This document shows positions 26,093 through 38,231 of a stretch of 64,000 nt of DNA, in pieces (the first letter of the stretch is position 1; the number at the start of each line of letters is the position of its first letter). Source of the DNA: Streptomyces sp. NRRL S-87 (GTDB lineage Bacteria; Actinomycetota; Actinomycetes; Streptomycetales; Streptomycetaceae); contig NZ_JOGB01000002.1 in the NCBI RefSeq assembly GCF_000719335.1, forward strand, positions 1 through 64,000, read 5' to 3'. A program made the position numbers and the translations under genes. The notes beneath the pieces were generated by a model that saw only the letters and a list, made by a program, of their open reading frames with translations, was not told where the DNA came from and searched no databases.

Positions 26093-26480
26093 CGCCCTCG
26101 CCCGCGTCGGCGTTCCCCTGCCCGTCCCGCAGCTGCTCGAGGATGTTCCGTACCGTCTCCTGGTCGGCGGCCAGCCGGCCCTCCAGCCGCACCTCCACCG
26201 CTCCGCGGCGCAGCACGGTGGCGGCGGGGCGGCGGAGCGCCGCGCGCCATTGGAGCACGGAGAGGACGAGACCTCCCAGGCCGAGCCCACTGGAGACGGC
26301 GAACTCGAGCACGTCGAGGGTGCCGCCGCCCATGGCCCCCGGTTCCCTGCGAGCACGGGCGGCCGTCCGGCCGCGGACCGCGCCGCCGAGGGCTTCGTCC
26401 TCGCGGAGCCAGGACGACAGCGCCCGCAGGGCCGCCTCGTCGTCGCCGGTCTCCGCAACGCCCACGCTGATGTCAGGCAC
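26076..26480 (-). CDS. Effector-associated constant component EACC1
   Basis: A 134-residue protein. The central hydrophobic helix around residues 50-78 (GAMGGGTLDVLEFAVSSG...) is followed by a basic beta-rich half (AVEVRLEGRLAADQETV), the pattern of EACC1. This component is described as the shared, invariant partner of variable effectors such as caspases in bacterial ternary conflict systems. It starts at a GTG that overlaps the kinase end by eight bases and overlaps the caspase start by 17 bases, so translation is coupled on both sides. The acidic N-terminus (TGDDEAALRAL) is also typical. Confidence 0.82.
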   Translation of the reverse strand: MPDISVGVAETGDDEAALRALSSWLREDEALGGAVRGRTAARARREPGAMGGGTLDVLEFAVSSGLGLGGLVLSVLQWRAALRRPAATVLRRGAVEVRLEGRLAADQETVRNILEQLRDGQGNADAGEGDAGPR

Positions 26481-27918
26481 CGCTCGGGTCCTTTCGCTGG
26501 TCCACCGCCGAGTTCACCCGGGCGAGCAGCTCGACGGCCTCGCCGGCGGCGCCCAGCCGGGCCAGGCAGATGCCCTGCCAGTACATCGCGGTGAGGGTGG
26601 TGGTGTGGGTGGGCCCCAGGGCGGAGGTGCAGGAGTAGACGAGCACCGCCAGCATCTGCGAGGCCTCGGTCAGCTGGTTGGTGAGCACGAGGTTGACCGC
26701 TTCGCGCAGCCGGGAGGCCGCCTTCCGCGTGTCCATCCCGCTCATGACGGTGCGGCGGAAGCCGACGCTGAGGTTGACGCGGTGCAGCGGGCTCGCCGCG
26801 GGTGCCGCGTCGGGTCCGGCCCCGCCCACGTACCACCCGTACTCCGGCAGCTCCTCGGCGGGCGGGGGGCCGGGGACCGGCGGCGGGCCGGGGGCGAAGG
26901 GCCGGAACTGGGTCACGTCCTCGGGGCCCGCGGCGGGCCGCGGGACGGCCGGGGGCGGCGGGGGCGGCACGAAGGCGGGTTCGCCGGGCGGGTCCAGCTC
27001 GTAGTCCCCGTCCGCGGTCGGGGTGGCGAGTCCGCGGATCGCCGCCTCCCTGAGCCGGTCGGCGACCAGCCCGGCCAGGTCCTCGCGACCGCCGTCGGCG
27101 AGCAGCCCGAGCTGGGAGACGGCCGCGCCCGCCGTGGTGGGCCGCTGCTCGGGCCGGCGGGCGCAGAGGGCGTCGATCGCCAGGTTGAGGCGCTCCGGGT
27201 AGCCGGTGTTCCGGCCGGCGAGCGGGGGGATTCCGCTGCCCATGGCCTCGACGAGCACGCCGAGGACGTCCGGCGCGGCGTCGAAGGGGAGTTCGCCGGT
27301 GGCCATCAGGTACATGCACACGCCGAGCGCGTACAGGTCGCCGGCCGGCGCCGGTTCCGTGCCCTCGATGACCTCCGGCGCCATGAACTGGGGAGTGCCG
27401 ACGGCGATGCCCGTGGCGGTCACCCGGTCCCCGCCCACGAGGGAGGCGAGCCCGAGGTCCAGCAGGACCACGCCCCCGTCCCGGGTGAGTCCGACGTTGG
27501 ACGGCTTGACGTCCCGGTGCAGGACGCCCGCTTCGTGCACGGCCCGCAGGGCCTCGGCCATGCACAGGCCGACCCAGGCGGCGGTGGGGGCCGCGACGCG
27601 GCCGACGGCCTTCACGAGCTGGGCCAGGTTCATCCCGTCGAGGAGCTGCATGACCAGGTACGGGGTGCCCTCGTACTCCCCGGAGTCGTACAGGGTGACC
27701 ACGCCGCGGTGCCGGATGCGGGTGAGCGCCTCGACCTCGCGGTGGAAGCGGCGCAGCCACTCCGAGGCGGGGCCCCGGGCCGCGGCGGCGGTCAGCATCT
27801 TGACCGCCACGCGCCGCCCGAGCTTGGTGTCCTCCGCCTCGTACACCGCACCGACGCTGCCGCGTCCCAGCAGTCGCAGCAGCTGGTAGCGGCCCTCGAC
27901 TAACGCACCTTCGGCCAT
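26473..27918 (-). CDS. Cytosolic Ser/Thr protein kinase with TPR-like tail
   Basis: A 481-residue Hanks-type kinase. Gly-loop LGRGSVGAVYEAED at 17-30, VAVK Lys40, HRDVKPSN at 134-141, DLG (instead of DFG) at 154-156, and GTPQFMAPE at 174-182. A proline-rich linker occupies about 310-360. Helical TPR-like sequence at 400-470 (LGPTHTTTLTAMYWQGICLARLG) follows. There is no transmembrane helix, unlike PknB-type receptors. It is the first gene of the operon with EACC1 (8-base overlap) and the caspase. Both outer proteins end in TPRs, so they may bind each other. The ATG at 27918 is preceded by GAGGGGGG. It likely controls effector activation. Confidence 0.9.
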   Translation of the reverse strand: MAEGALVEGRYQLLRLLGRGSVGAVYEAEDTKLGRRVAVKMLTAAAARGPASEWLRRFHREVEALTRIRHRGVVTLYDSGEYEGTPYLVMQLLDGMNLAQLVKAVGRVAAPTAAWVGLCMAEALRAVHEAGVLHRDVKPSNVGLTRDGGVVLLDLGLASLVGGDRVTATGIAVGTPQFMAPEVIEGTEPAPAGDLYALGVCMYLMATGELPFDAAPDVLGVLVEAMGSGIPPLAGRNTGYPERLNLAIDALCARRPEQRPTTAGAAVSQLGLLADGGREDLAGLVADRLREAAIRGLATPTADGDYELDPPGEPAFVPPPPPPAVPRPAAGPEDVTQFRPFAPGPPPVPGPPPAEELPEYGWYVGGAGPDAAPAASPLHRVNLSVGFRRTVMSGMDTRKAASRLREAVNLVLTNQLTEASQMLAVLVYSCTSALGPTHTTTLTAMYWQGICLARLGAAGEAVELLARVNSAVDQRKDPSGA

Positions 27919-27947
27919 TCCGCCCCCCTCGGGGAGCAGCCTACGGC

Positions 27948-30434
<2,487 letters not shown>

Positions 30435-30590
30435 GAGCGCTCCTCGTGCGGTTCCGGGTCCTCCGGTCAGGTCCGGAAAACCCATGGTAGCGAGCGTTCG
30501 GCCGCGCCGTTCGCCTCGCCCACCCAGCGGACGGCCGCACTCCGGCCCGCTCGCCGGCGCCCGTCGCGCCCACCTGCTGCGTACAGCGGA

Positions 30591-30625
30591 AACGGCGGGC
30601 ACCGGAATTCCCGGTGCCCGCCGTT
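30591..30625 (-). terminator. Terminator after apt
   Basis: A 15-bp perfect stem (30591-30605 with 30611-30625) and a 5-base loop. It starts 24 bases downstream of the apt stop, on the minus strand, ending the secDF-apt transcript ahead of relA. Confidence 0.88.
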
Positions 30626-30648
30626 CGAGAGCGTTCGCTCGAAACCGG

Positions 30649-31191
30649 TCAGACGGTGATCAGGGCGTCCAGCGGGGCACCCGCCAGCGCCTGCTCCAGC
30701 CGGGCGCGCCCGGGCAGGAAGCTGAGCTCCATCAGGACCGCCACGCCCGCGACCTCGGCCCCGGCCCGCCGGATGAGCTCCAGCGAGGCCTCGGCCGTGC
30801 CGCCGGTGGCCAGGACGTCGTCGATGACCATGACCCGGTCGCCCGGCCCGAGGTCCTCGGCGTGCACCTCGATCTCCGCGGTGCCGTACTCGAGCTCGTA
30901 CGCCTGGCGCAGGGTCGCGCCGGGCAGCTTGCCGGCCTTGCGGACCGGCACGAAGCCGATGCGGGACTGCACCGCGACCGGTGCGGCCAGGATGAACCCG
31001 CGGGCCTCCAGGCCGACGATCTTCGTCGCGCCGTGCCGGACGCAGAGCTCCACGAGCGCCTCGGTGAGCGCGTGGAAGGCCTCCGGGTCCGCCAGCAGCG
31101 GGGTGATGTCCTTGAACATCACGCCCGGCTTCGGGTAGTCCGGTACGTCCTTGATCCGGCTGAGCAGCAGCTCGCGCACGTCGCCGGTCAC
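30649..31191 (-). CDS. apt: Adenine phosphoribosyltransferase
   Basis: A 180-residue purine-salvage enzyme making AMP from adenine and PRPP. The PRPP-binding loop [13 protein letters not shown] at about 121-133 and the N-terminal [21 protein letters not shown] are diagnostic. The GTG at 31191 overlaps the secF stop by four bases, so it is translated with secDF; adjacency to relA is shared across actinobacteria. Length is normal. Confidence 0.96.
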   Translation of the reverse strand: MTGDVRELLLSRIKDVPDYPKPGVMFKDITPLLADPEAFHALTEALVELCVRHGATKIVGLEARGFILAAPVAVQSRIGFVPVRKAGKLPGATLRQAYELEYGTAEIEVHAEDLGPGDRVMVIDDVLATGGTAEASLELIRRAGAEVAGVAVLMELSFLPGRARLEQALAGAPLDALITV

Positions 31192-32249
31192 CGGCGGCGG
31201 CCCGTCGCCCGACCGGCCGGACCGGACTGGCCCACGACCTCGGCGCCCGACAGGTCGGTGCCGTCCGACTCGCCCTTGGCGGCCGCGCTCGCACGCTTGG
31301 CGAGGACCCGCTTGCGCAGGGCCTTCATCGCCGGGTCGCGCTCCTTGAGCTCGGCGACCAGCGGGGTCGCGATGAAGATCGAGGAGTACGCACCGGCCGC
31401 GAGGCCGACGAACAGCGACAGCGAGATGTCGTTGAGCATGCCCGCGCCCAGGACGCCGCCGCCGATGAACAGCAGGCCGGCGACCGGGAGCAGCGCCACG
31501 ACGGTGGTGTTGATGGAGCGGACCAGCGTGCCGTTGAGGCTGCGGTTGGCGATCTCGCTGTAGGTGTAGCGGGTCTGCTTGGTGATGTCCTTGGAGGCTT
31601 CCTTCAGACCGTCGAAGACGACGACGGTGTCGTAGAGGGAGTAACCGAGGATCGTCAGCAGACCGATGACCGTGCCCGGGGTGACCTCGAAGCCGACCAG
31701 CGCGTACACGCCGACGGTGATGGTGAGGTCGTGGATGAGCGCGATCAGGGCCGCGACGGCCATGCGCCACTCGAACGCGATGGCCAGGTAGATCACCACG
31801 AGGATCATGAAGACCCCGAGGCCCGTCCAGGCCTTGTTGGCGATCTGCTCACCCCAGCTGGGGCCGACCAGGTCGGCGTTGATGTCCGCTTCCTTGACGC
31901 TCAGGTCGGCGGCCAGCTTCGCCTTGACGCTGTTGGCCTGGTCGGTGTCCAGACCGGAGATCTGGATGCGCAGGCCGCCGGTGCCGAGCTCCTGGACGAT
32001 CGCGTCGTGGCCGGAGGCGCTCTCGGCCTCCTCCTGGGCCTTGGCGACGGAGACGTCGACCTTCGGGGTGGTGAAGACGGCACCGCCCTTGAACTCGATG
32101 CCCATGTTGAGGCCCTGGACGGCCAGCGCCACGATCGCCGTGATGGTGATCAGGACGGAGACGCCGTACCAGATGAAGCGCTTGCCGACGAAGTCGTAGC
32201 CGACCTCGCCGCGGTAGAGGCGGGCGCCGAGGGTTCCGAGCTTCGACAT
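31188..32249 (-). CDS. secF: Protein translocase subunit SecF
   Basis: A 353-residue integral membrane protein that with SecD uses proton motive force to assist Sec export. Six membrane segments are visible, with the extracytoplasmic loop holding FKGGAVF. The C-terminal half has the conserved GYSLYDTVVVFDGLKE stretch. The ATG at 32249 has AAGGAGG six bases upstream, and the gene begins one base after the secD stop. The C-terminal tail is basic and disordered. Confidence 0.96.
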   Translation of the reverse strand: MSKLGTLGARLYRGEVGYDFVGKRFIWYGVSVLITITAIVALAVQGLNMGIEFKGGAVFTTPKVDVSVAKAQEEAESASGHDAIVQELGTGGLRIQISGLDTDQANSVKAKLAADLSVKEADINADLVGPSWGEQIANKAWTGLGVFMILVVIYLAIAFEWRMAVAALIALIHDLTITVGVYALVGFEVTPGTVIGLLTILGYSLYDTVVVFDGLKEASKDITKQTRYTYSEIANRSLNGTLVRSINTTVVALLPVAGLLFIGGGVLGAGMLNDISLSLFVGLAAGAYSSIFIATPLVAELKERDPAMKALRKRVLAKRASAAAKGESDGTDLSGAEVVGQSGPAGRATGRRR

Positions 32250-32250
32250 C

Positions 32251-34020
32251 TCAGACCTCCTTCGCATCGACAGGGGCAGAGACACGACGGGACGACCGCA
32301 GCGGCGGCTTGGCGCCGAGCCGCTTGGGGTCCAGACCCGACCAGGGGTGGCCGTCGGCGAAGAACTTGGTGCGCGCCAGCAGCGTCATGATCGGCTTGGT
32401 GAAGAGGAACACCACGACGATGTCGAGGAGCGTGGTCAGGCCGAGCGTGAACGCGAAGCCCTGGACCTTGCCGACGGTGACGATGAAGAGCACCGCGGCG
32501 GCCAGGAACGACACGAAGTCGGAGACCAGGATCGTGCGCCGGGCGCGCGGCCAGGCCCGCTCGACGGCCGGACGCAGGGTGCGGCCCTCGCGGATCTCGT
32601 CGCGGATGCGCTCGAAGTACACGATGAAGGAGTCGGCGGTGATACCGATCGCGACGATCGCACCGCAGACGGCCGGCAGGTTCAGCGCGAAGCCGATGGC
32701 CTTGCCGAGCAGCGCCATGATCGTGTACGTGAGGATCGCGGAGACCATGAGGCTGACGATGGCGACGGACGCCAGGCCGCGGTAGTAGGCCACCAGGTAG
32801 ATGATCACGAGCGCGAGGCCGATGGCACCGGCGATGAGGCCGGCCTTCAGCTGCTCGCCACCGAGGGCGGCGGTGACGGTGGTGACGCTGTCCTCCTGGA
32901 AGGACAGCGGCAGCGCGCCGTAGGAGAGCATGTTGCCCAGGTCCTGGGCGGTCTGCTGGGTGAAGCCGCCGGTGATCTCGGCGCTGCCGCCGGTGATCGC
33001 GCTGCTCACGGACGGCGCGGAGACCACGTCGCCGTCGAGGACGATGGCGAACTGGTTCTGCGGCGACTGCTGGGAGGCCAGCTTGCCGGTGGTGGCGGCG
33101 AACTTGTCGCCGCCCTTGTCCGTGAACTTCAGCTGGACGAGCCACATGGCGCGCTGCGGGTCGAGGACGCCCTTGGCGTCGGAGATGTCCTTGCCGTCGA
33201 CCTCGACCGGGCCGAGCAGGTACTTCTCCCAGACCTTGCCGTTCTGGCCGCACGCGATGGTGGTGTCGGTGGGCTTGGCGCCCTTGCCGGCCGTGGCGCG
33301 CTGGTCGGGCTTGGCGCAGTCGAGCGCGGCGAACTGCTTCTGCAGGTCACCGGAGGCGGCGCCGGAAGGCGTCGGGGTCGGCGCGGTCTTCTTGCCGTCG
33401 GCCTTCTTGTCGCCGGCCTTCTTGTCGTCCGCCTTGCCGCTGGCGCCGGGCGTCGGCGCGCCCGTGGCCGTCAGGGCCTCGGGAAGCGCGCGGCCCTGCG
33501 AGGAAGCGCTGGCCTTGGGCGTCGGCGTGGCGCCGCCCTTGGTGCCGCTCTCGGCCTTCGGCTTGCCGGAGGAGCTCGCCGACGGGGTCGGCTCCGGCAT
33601 GGTGGGGGTGCCCGGCGCGTACGCGAGCACGGGGCGGAAGTAGAGCTGCGCGGTCGTACCGACCTGCTCGCGCGCCTGCTTCTCGTTGGTCCCCTTGGGG
33701 ATGTTCACGATGATGTGATCGCGGCCCTGCGTCTGGACCTCGGCCTCGGAGACGCCGAGACCGTTGACGCGGCGCTCGATGATGCCGACCGCGGTGTTCA
33801 TGTTGGTCTCGTTGACCGCGTCCGGCTTGCCGGGCTCGCTCTTGGCCTTGAGCGTGATCGTCGTACCGCCCGCGAGGTCGATGCCCAGGCGCGGCGTGGT
33901 CTGCTTGGAGATGAACATCCCCGCGGTGAGCGCCACCATCGCGATGAGGATCACCGCCAGGGCACGGCCCGGCCTGCCCTGCGCCCCCGCGGGCCGTCGG
34001 CCCTTCTTCGGTGCTGCCAC
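32251..34020 (-). CDS. secD: Protein translocase subunit SecD
   Basis: A 589-residue partner of SecF. TM1 is near residues 20-40, the first periplasmic domain (RLGIDLAGGTTITLKA) follows, then a low-complexity Pro/Ala/Lys/Thr insertion (about 145-220), the P1 head region and five C-terminal membrane helices with the GITADSFIVYFERIRDE segment. The long Ala/Thr/Lys-rich insertion is typical of streptomycete SecD. The start is GTG at 34020. It lies between the yajC-linked hairpin and secF. Confidence 0.95.
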   Translation of the reverse strand: MAAPKKGRRPAGAQGRPGRALAVILIAMVALTAGMFISKQTTPRLGIDLAGGTTITLKAKSEPGKPDAVNETNMNTAVGIIERRVNGLGVSEAEVQTQGRDHIIVNIPKGTNEKQAREQVGTTAQLYFRPVLAYAPGTPTMPEPTPSASSSGKPKAESGTKGGATPTPKASASSQGRALPEALTATGAPTPGASGKADDKKAGDKKADGKKTAPTPTPSGAASGDLQKQFAALDCAKPDQRATAGKGAKPTDTTIACGQNGKVWEKYLLGPVEVDGKDISDAKGVLDPQRAMWLVQLKFTDKGGDKFAATTGKLASQQSPQNQFAIVLDGDVVSAPSVSSAITGGSAEITGGFTQQTAQDLGNMLSYGALPLSFQEDSVTTVTAALGGEQLKAGLIAGAIGLALVIIYLVAYYRGLASVAIVSLMVSAILTYTIMALLGKAIGFALNLPAVCGAIVAIGITADSFIVYFERIRDEIREGRTLRPAVERAWPRARRTILVSDFVSFLAAAVLFIVTVGKVQGFAFTLGLTTLLDIVVVFLFTKPIMTLLARTKFFADGHPWSGLDPKRLGAKPPLRSSRRVSAPVDAKEV

Positions 34021-34118
34021 CTTTGTCGTATCTCCCTGTCCAACCGCCGGCGCCGGGTGTGCGCACGGCGGCCACGAAGTGGTTCGGGGCCTGTCCCCCG
34101 CGTCAGTGAGCCATGTGC

Positions 34119-34156
34119 GGGGACCGCGCCGCGCCGGTGGGCGCCGCGCGGTCCCC
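34119..34156 (-). terminator. Hairpin between yajC and secD
   Basis: Arms 34119-34135 and 34140-34156 form a 17-bp stem with one mismatch and a 4-base loop. It is located 11 bases after the yajC stop and about 99 bases before the secD start. It may terminate or attenuate yajC transcription within a functionally linked gene run. Confidence 0.7.
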
Positions 34157-34166
34157 TGCCACGGAC

Positions 34167-34631
34167 TTACTTCGCGTCGGCCTCGCCGTCGTTCTTTCCG
34201 TCCTTGGTGCCCGGGGCCGCGTCCTCGTCGACGCCCTCGGCCTTGCCGAGGTCGATCTTGGAGTCCTCCGCCTTGTCGGCGCCCTCCGTCAGCGAGGAGG
34301 CGTCGTCCGGGACGACCGGCGTGTCGATCGTCAGATCATCGCCGGTGCCGTGGACGATGCGGTTGTACTCCTCGTCCTCCAGGACGGCGCCGATGGCGTT
34401 CTTCGCGAAGACCGCGTGGACGCCGGGGGCCACCTCGAGGAGGACGGTGTCGTCGTTGACCTCCTTGACGGTGGCGTACATGCCGCCGATCGTGCGGACG
34501 CCCGCGCCGGGCGCCATCCGGTCGCGCATCTGCACGGCCTGCGCCTGCTTCTTCTTCGCAGAGCGGGTCATCAGGAACATGGCCCCGATGAGCACGATGA
34601 ACGGGAGGAAGGTCACGAGACTGTTGCTCAT
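34167..34631 (-). CDS. yajC: Preprotein translocase subunit YajC
   Basis: A 154-residue protein with an N-terminal membrane helix (SLVTFLPFIVLIGAMFLMTR) and a soluble YajC domain (KQAQAVQMRDRMAPGAGVRTIGG). The C-terminal 50 residues are acidic and disordered (KAEDSKIDLG...), a streptomycete extension. It associates with SecDF. The ATG at 34631 has AAGGAA upstream. It is downstream of ruvB and upstream of secD. Confidence 0.94.
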   Translation of the reverse strand: MSNSLVTFLPFIVLIGAMFLMTRSAKKKQAQAVQMRDRMAPGAGVRTIGGMYATVKEVNDDTVLLEVAPGVHAVFAKNAIGAVLEDEEYNRIVHGTGDDLTIDTPVVPDDASSLTEGADKAEDSKIDLGKAEGVDEDAAPGTKDGKNDGEADAK

Positions 34632-34873
34632 GGGACGGAGATTCCTTCGCACGACCGCGCTGGAAGAGCGGCCTTTTTGGGGGTGGGCACGCCGACCCTC
34701 GAGACGGGTCGGCATCGGCGGAGTCTAGGCGAGTCCGCACCGTACGAACAACGCCCAGCATCCCACCCCGGTTCCTGACCAGGCGACATCCTGGCCGTCA
34801 CGACTCGAACACGACTGCGGGACCACGCCAAGATCACGGCCGATCACGCATCGTGACGCCCGAACACTCCTGG

Positions 34874-35950
34874 TCACGCACCGAACAGGTCCTGTTGTCC
34901 GCTTGATCCGGTCCCCCCGCCCTGGCGCGGCGGTACGAGGCCCAGGTGGGCCCACGCGGCGGGCGTGGCGACCCGGCCCCGGGGCGTACGGGCCAGCAGG
35001 CCCTCCCGGACGAGGAACGGCTCGGCCACCTCCTCGACGGTCTCCCGCTCCTCGCCGACGGCCACCGCGAGCGTCGACAGGCCCACCGGTCCGCCGCCGA
35101 ACAGCTTGAGCAGGGCCTCGAGGACGGCGCGGTCCAGCCGGTCCAGCCCGCGGCCGTCCACCTCGTACACGGCGAGCGCGGCGGCGGCCACCTCGCGGGT
35201 GATGACGCCGTCGGCCCTGACCTGCGCGTAGTCCCGGACGCGGCGCAGCAGGCGATTGGCGATGCGGGGCGTGCCGCGGGACCGGCCGGCGATCTCGGCG
35301 GCGCCCTCGCCCTCGATCTCGACGTCGAGGAGGCGGGCGGAGCGGTGGATGACGCGCTGGAGCTCTTCGGGCGCGTAGAACTCCATGTGGCCGGTGAAGC
35401 CGAACCGGTCGCGCAGCGGCGGCGGCAGCAGGCCGGCCCGGGTGGTGGCGCCGACCAGGGTGAACGGGGGGAGCTCCAGCGGGATGGCGGTGGCGCCGGG
35501 CCCCTTGCCGACGATCACGTCGACCCGGAAGTCCTCCATCGCCATGTAGAGCATCTCCTCGGCGGGCCGGGACATGCGGTGGATCTCGTCGAGGAAGAGC
35601 ACCTCGCCCTCCTGGAGCGAGGACAGGATCGCCGCCAGGTCGCCGGCGTGCTGGATCGCCGGGCCCGAGGTGATGCGGATGGGGGCGCCCATCTCGGCCG
35701 CGATGATCATCGAGAGGGTGGTCTTGCCGAGTCCGGGCGCGCCGGAGAGCAGCACGTGGTCCGCCGTGGCGCCGCGCTGCCGGGCCGCCTTGAGGACGAG
35801 GTCGAGCTGCTGGCGGACCTTCTCCTGGCCGACGAACTCGTCGAGGTCCTTCGGCCGCAGGGCCGCCTCGACGGCACTGTCGTCGCGGTCGGCGTCGGCG
35901 CCGACCAGGCGCGCCGCGGCGTCCTCGGCGGCTTCCTCGTCCCAGTTCAC
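34874..35950 (-). CDS. ruvB: Holliday junction branch-migration helicase RuvB
   Basis: A 358-residue AAA+ motor of the RuvAB complex. Walker A is [11 protein letters not shown], Walker B is [11 protein letters not shown], the sensor 1 stretch is [20 protein letters not shown], and the C-terminal winged helix ([17 protein letters not shown]) binds DNA. The start is GTG at 35950, 48 bases after the ruvA stop. The C-terminus is Gly/Ser/Gln-rich and variable. It forms one operon with ruvA and ruvC. Confidence 0.97.
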   Translation of the reverse strand: MNWDEEAAEDAAARLVGADADRDDSAVEAALRPKDLDEFVGQEKVRQQLDLVLKAARQRGATADHVLLSGAPGLGKTTLSMIIAAEMGAPIRITSGPAIQHAGDLAAILSSLQEGEVLFLDEIHRMSRPAEEMLYMAMEDFRVDVIVGKGPGATAIPLELPPFTLVGATTRAGLLPPPLRDRFGFTGHMEFYAPEELQRVIHRSARLLDVEIEGEGAAEIAGRSRGTPRIANRLLRRVRDYAQVRADGVITREVAAAALAVYEVDGRGLDRLDRAVLEALLKLFGGGPVGLSTLAVAVGEERETVEEVAEPFLVREGLLARTPRGRVATPAAWAHLGLVPPRQGGGTGSSGQQDLFGA

Positions 35951-35998
35951 GGTGTCTGCCTTCTGTGTCGTGCGGGTGGGTGGTGCGGTGCGGAGCCG

Positions 35999-36631
35999 CT
36001 ACCGGGACCGGTTCAGGGTCTGGAGCGCGGCGCGCAGGAGCTGCGGGACCGGCGCGGATCCGGTCTCGGCCAGCGCGGCCTCCGCCTGCGGCGTCACCGC
36101 CGATACGGCCTCCTCCGCCTCGCGGGAGGCGTACCCCAGCCCGACGAGGGCGGCGGTGAGCTGCTCCGTCCACGGCGCGGGCCCGGTGGCCGCCGCCCGC
36201 TGGGCGCCGACCAGGCCGGACGCGCCGAGCGGCGCCCCCAGCTTGTCCTTGAGCTCGAGCAGGAGCTTCTGCGCCCCCCGCTTGCCGATGCCCGGCACCG
36301 CGGTCAGCGCCTTCTCGTCCCCCGTCGAGAAGGCGAGGCGCAGCGCGTCCGGGCTGTGCACGCCCAGCATCGCCTGCGCCAGCCGGGGCCCGACCCCGCT
36401 CGCGGTCTGCAGCAGCTCGAAGACCTGCCGTTCGTCGTCGTCCGCGAAGCCGTAGAGGGTGAGGGAGTCCTCGCGCACCACCAGGGAGGTGGCGAGCTTG
36501 GCCTCCTGCCCGACCCGCAGGCCGGCGATGGTGTTCGGGGTGCACTGCACGGCCATGCCCACCCCTCCGACCTCGATCACGGCGGTCGTGGGGGCGAGTG
36601 CGGCCACCGGGCCGCTCACGAAGGCGATCAT
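35999..36631 (-). CDS. ruvA: Holliday junction DNA-binding protein RuvA
   Basis: A 210-residue tetrameric junction binder. Domain I OB-fold ([12 protein letters not shown]... [12 protein letters not shown]), two helix-hairpin-helix motifs ([31 protein letters not shown]), an Ala/Gly linker and the C-terminal three-helix domain ([16 protein letters not shown]) that contacts RuvB. The ATG at 36631 overlaps the ruvC stop by four bases. Confidence 0.96.
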   Translation of the reverse strand: MIAFVSGPVAALAPTTAVIEVGGVGMAVQCTPNTIAGLRVGQEAKLATSLVVREDSLTLYGFADDDERQVFELLQTASGVGPRLAQAMLGVHSPDALRLAFSTGDEKALTAVPGIGKRGAQKLLLELKDKLGAPLGASGLVGAQRAAATGPAPWTEQLTAALVGLGYASREAEEAVSAVTPQAEAALAETGSAPVPQLLRAALQTLNRSR

Positions 36632-37245
36632 CGGGTGCGGCCTTTCGGGGCGTACGGGCCCTGCGCGCGCTGGGCGCCCGGGGCGTGCTGGTCCGGCTGT
36701 CGCCCGGCGGCGTGCCGGGCGGCCGCCTGCTGCAGGCGGTTCTGGGCCACCGCCTGCTGGAGGCGGTTCTGTGCGGGTGCCCGCCAGATGTGGCAGATGG
36801 CGAGCGCCAGTGCGTCGGCCGCGTCGGCCGGTTTCGGCGGCGCGTCCAGCCGCAGGAGCCGCGTGACCATGGCCCCGACCTGCGCCTTGTCGGCGCGGCC
36901 GCTGCCGGTGACGGCGGCCTTGACCTCGCTGGGCGTGTGCAGCGCGACCGGTATCCCGCGCCGGGCGGCGCACAGCATGGCGACGGCGCTCGCCTGCGCG
37001 GTGCCCATCACCGTGCGCACGTTGTGCTGACTGAACACCCGCTCCACGGCCACGAGTTCGGGCCGGAACTCGTCCAGCCACGCCTCGATGCCGGCCTCGA
37101 TGCCCACGAGCCGCTCGGGCGCCTCGGCGTCCGCGGGGGTCCGTACGACGCCCACGCCGAGCATGGTCAGCGGGCGGCCGGCGGTGCCCTCGACCACCCC
37201 CACGCCGCACCGGGTCAGACCCGGGTCCACCCCGAGAACGCGCAC
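36628..37245 (-). CDS. ruvC: Holliday junction resolvase RuvC
   Basis: A 205-residue junction endonuclease. Catalytic acidic residues are seen at Asp7 (GVDPGLTR), Glu68 (VERVF) and the Asp pair at 141/144 ([10 protein letters not shown]). The enzyme domain ends near residue 156. A tail of about 50 residues follows, containing a nine-residue duplication (AQNRLQQA at 158 and 167) and then a Gln/Arg/Pro-rich stretch; the tail is likely dispensable. The start is GTG at 37245. First gene of ruvC-ruvA-ruvB. Confidence 0.95.
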   Translation of the reverse strand: MRVLGVDPGLTRCGVGVVEGTAGRPLTMLGVGVVRTPADAEAPERLVGIEAGIEAWLDEFRPELVAVERVFSQHNVRTVMGTAQASAVAMLCAARRGIPVALHTPSEVKAAVTGSGRADKAQVGAMVTRLLRLDAPPKPADAADALALAICHIWRAPAQNRLQQAVAQNRLQQAAARHAAGRQPDQHAPGAQRAQGPYAPKGRTR

Positions 37246-37363
37246 GCCGCCGTCCCTCCCTCGCTCAGCTGTTCCAGCAGGCTAGCGGCCCCCACTGACA
37301 GCGCCCGACAACCGGGCGGGCCCGGGCGTCGTGTCCCGGCCGTCCGCCGGGCCGCAACGAACG

Positions 37364-37400
37364 CGGCGGGCCGACGGGGGTGTCCCCCGTCGGCCCGCCG
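37364..37400 (-). terminator. Strong terminator after yebC
   Basis: A perfect 17-bp stem (37364-37380 with 37384-37400) and 3-base loop, 21 bases downstream of the yebC stop. It separates the yebC unit from the ruv operon. Confidence 0.9.
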
Positions 37401-37421
37401 ACACGCACCGGTCGGTCGCGC

Positions 37422-38174
37422 TTACGCGTCGACCTGCGCCATGACCTCGTCGCTGACGTCGAAGTTGGCGAAGACGTTCTGCACGTCGTCGCTGTCCTCG
37501 AGGGCGTCGATCAGCTTGAACATCTTCCGCGCGCCCTCCTCGTCCAGCTCGACCTGCATGGTCGGGACGAAGCTGGACTCGGCCGAGTCGTAGTCGATGC
37601 CGGCCTCCTGGAGCGCGGTGCGGACCGCGACCAGGTCGGTGGCCTCGCTGATGACCTCGAAGTTCTCGCCGAGGTCGTTGACCTCCTCGGCGCCCGCGTC
37701 GAGGACCGCGCCGAGGACGTCGTCCTCGGACAGCTCGCCCTTGGGCAGCACGACGACGCCCTTGCGGTTGAACAGGTACGAGACGGAGCCCGGGTCGGCC
37801 ATCGAGCCGCCGTTGCGGGTCATGGCGACGCGCACGTCCGAGGCGGCGCGGTTGCGGTTGTCGGTGAGGCACTCGATGAGCACCGCGACACCGTTCGGAC
37901 CGTAGCCCTCGTACATGATCGTCGCGTAGTCCACGCCGCCGGCCTCGAGGCCGCCGCCGCGCTTGACCGCGGAGTCGATGTTCTTGTTCGGGACCGAGCT
38001 CTTCTTCGCCTTCTGGATGGCGTCGAAGAGGGTCGGGTTGCCGTCCGGGTCGGCACCGCCGGTCCGGGCCGCGACCTCGATGTTCTTGATCAGCTTCGCG
38101 AAGAGCTTGCCGCGCTTGGCGTCGATCACGGCCTTCTTGTGCTTCGTCGTAGCCCATTTAGAGTGGCCGGACAT
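37422..38174 (-). CDS. yebC: YebC/PmpR-family regulator or translation factor
   Basis: A 250-residue cytosolic protein with the family's opening [21 protein letters not shown] and the [22 protein letters not shown] segment. Relatives are DNA-binding transcriptional regulators, and some YebC proteins help ribosomes pass proline stretches. The sequence does not choose between them. The proline-rich tracts of MltG and Rel in this window would be natural targets of a proline-stall factor. It stands between pdxT and ruvC, an order shared across actinobacteria. Confidence 0.95.
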   Translation of the reverse strand: MSGHSKWATTKHKKAVIDAKRGKLFAKLIKNIEVAARTGGADPDGNPTLFDAIQKAKKSSVPNKNIDSAVKRGGGLEAGGVDYATIMYEGYGPNGVAVLIECLTDNRNRAASDVRVAMTRNGGSMADPGSVSYLFNRKGVVVLPKGELSEDDVLGAVLDAGAEEVNDLGENFEVISEATDLVAVRTALQEAGIDYDSAESSFVPTMQVELDEEGARKMFKLIDALEDSDDVQNVFANFDVSDEVMAQVDA

Positions 38175-38231
38175 CTGCCTGTCTCCTTCGCGTCACCAAC
38201 AGTGTTTCGCCTCGATCCTACCGGGACGCGG

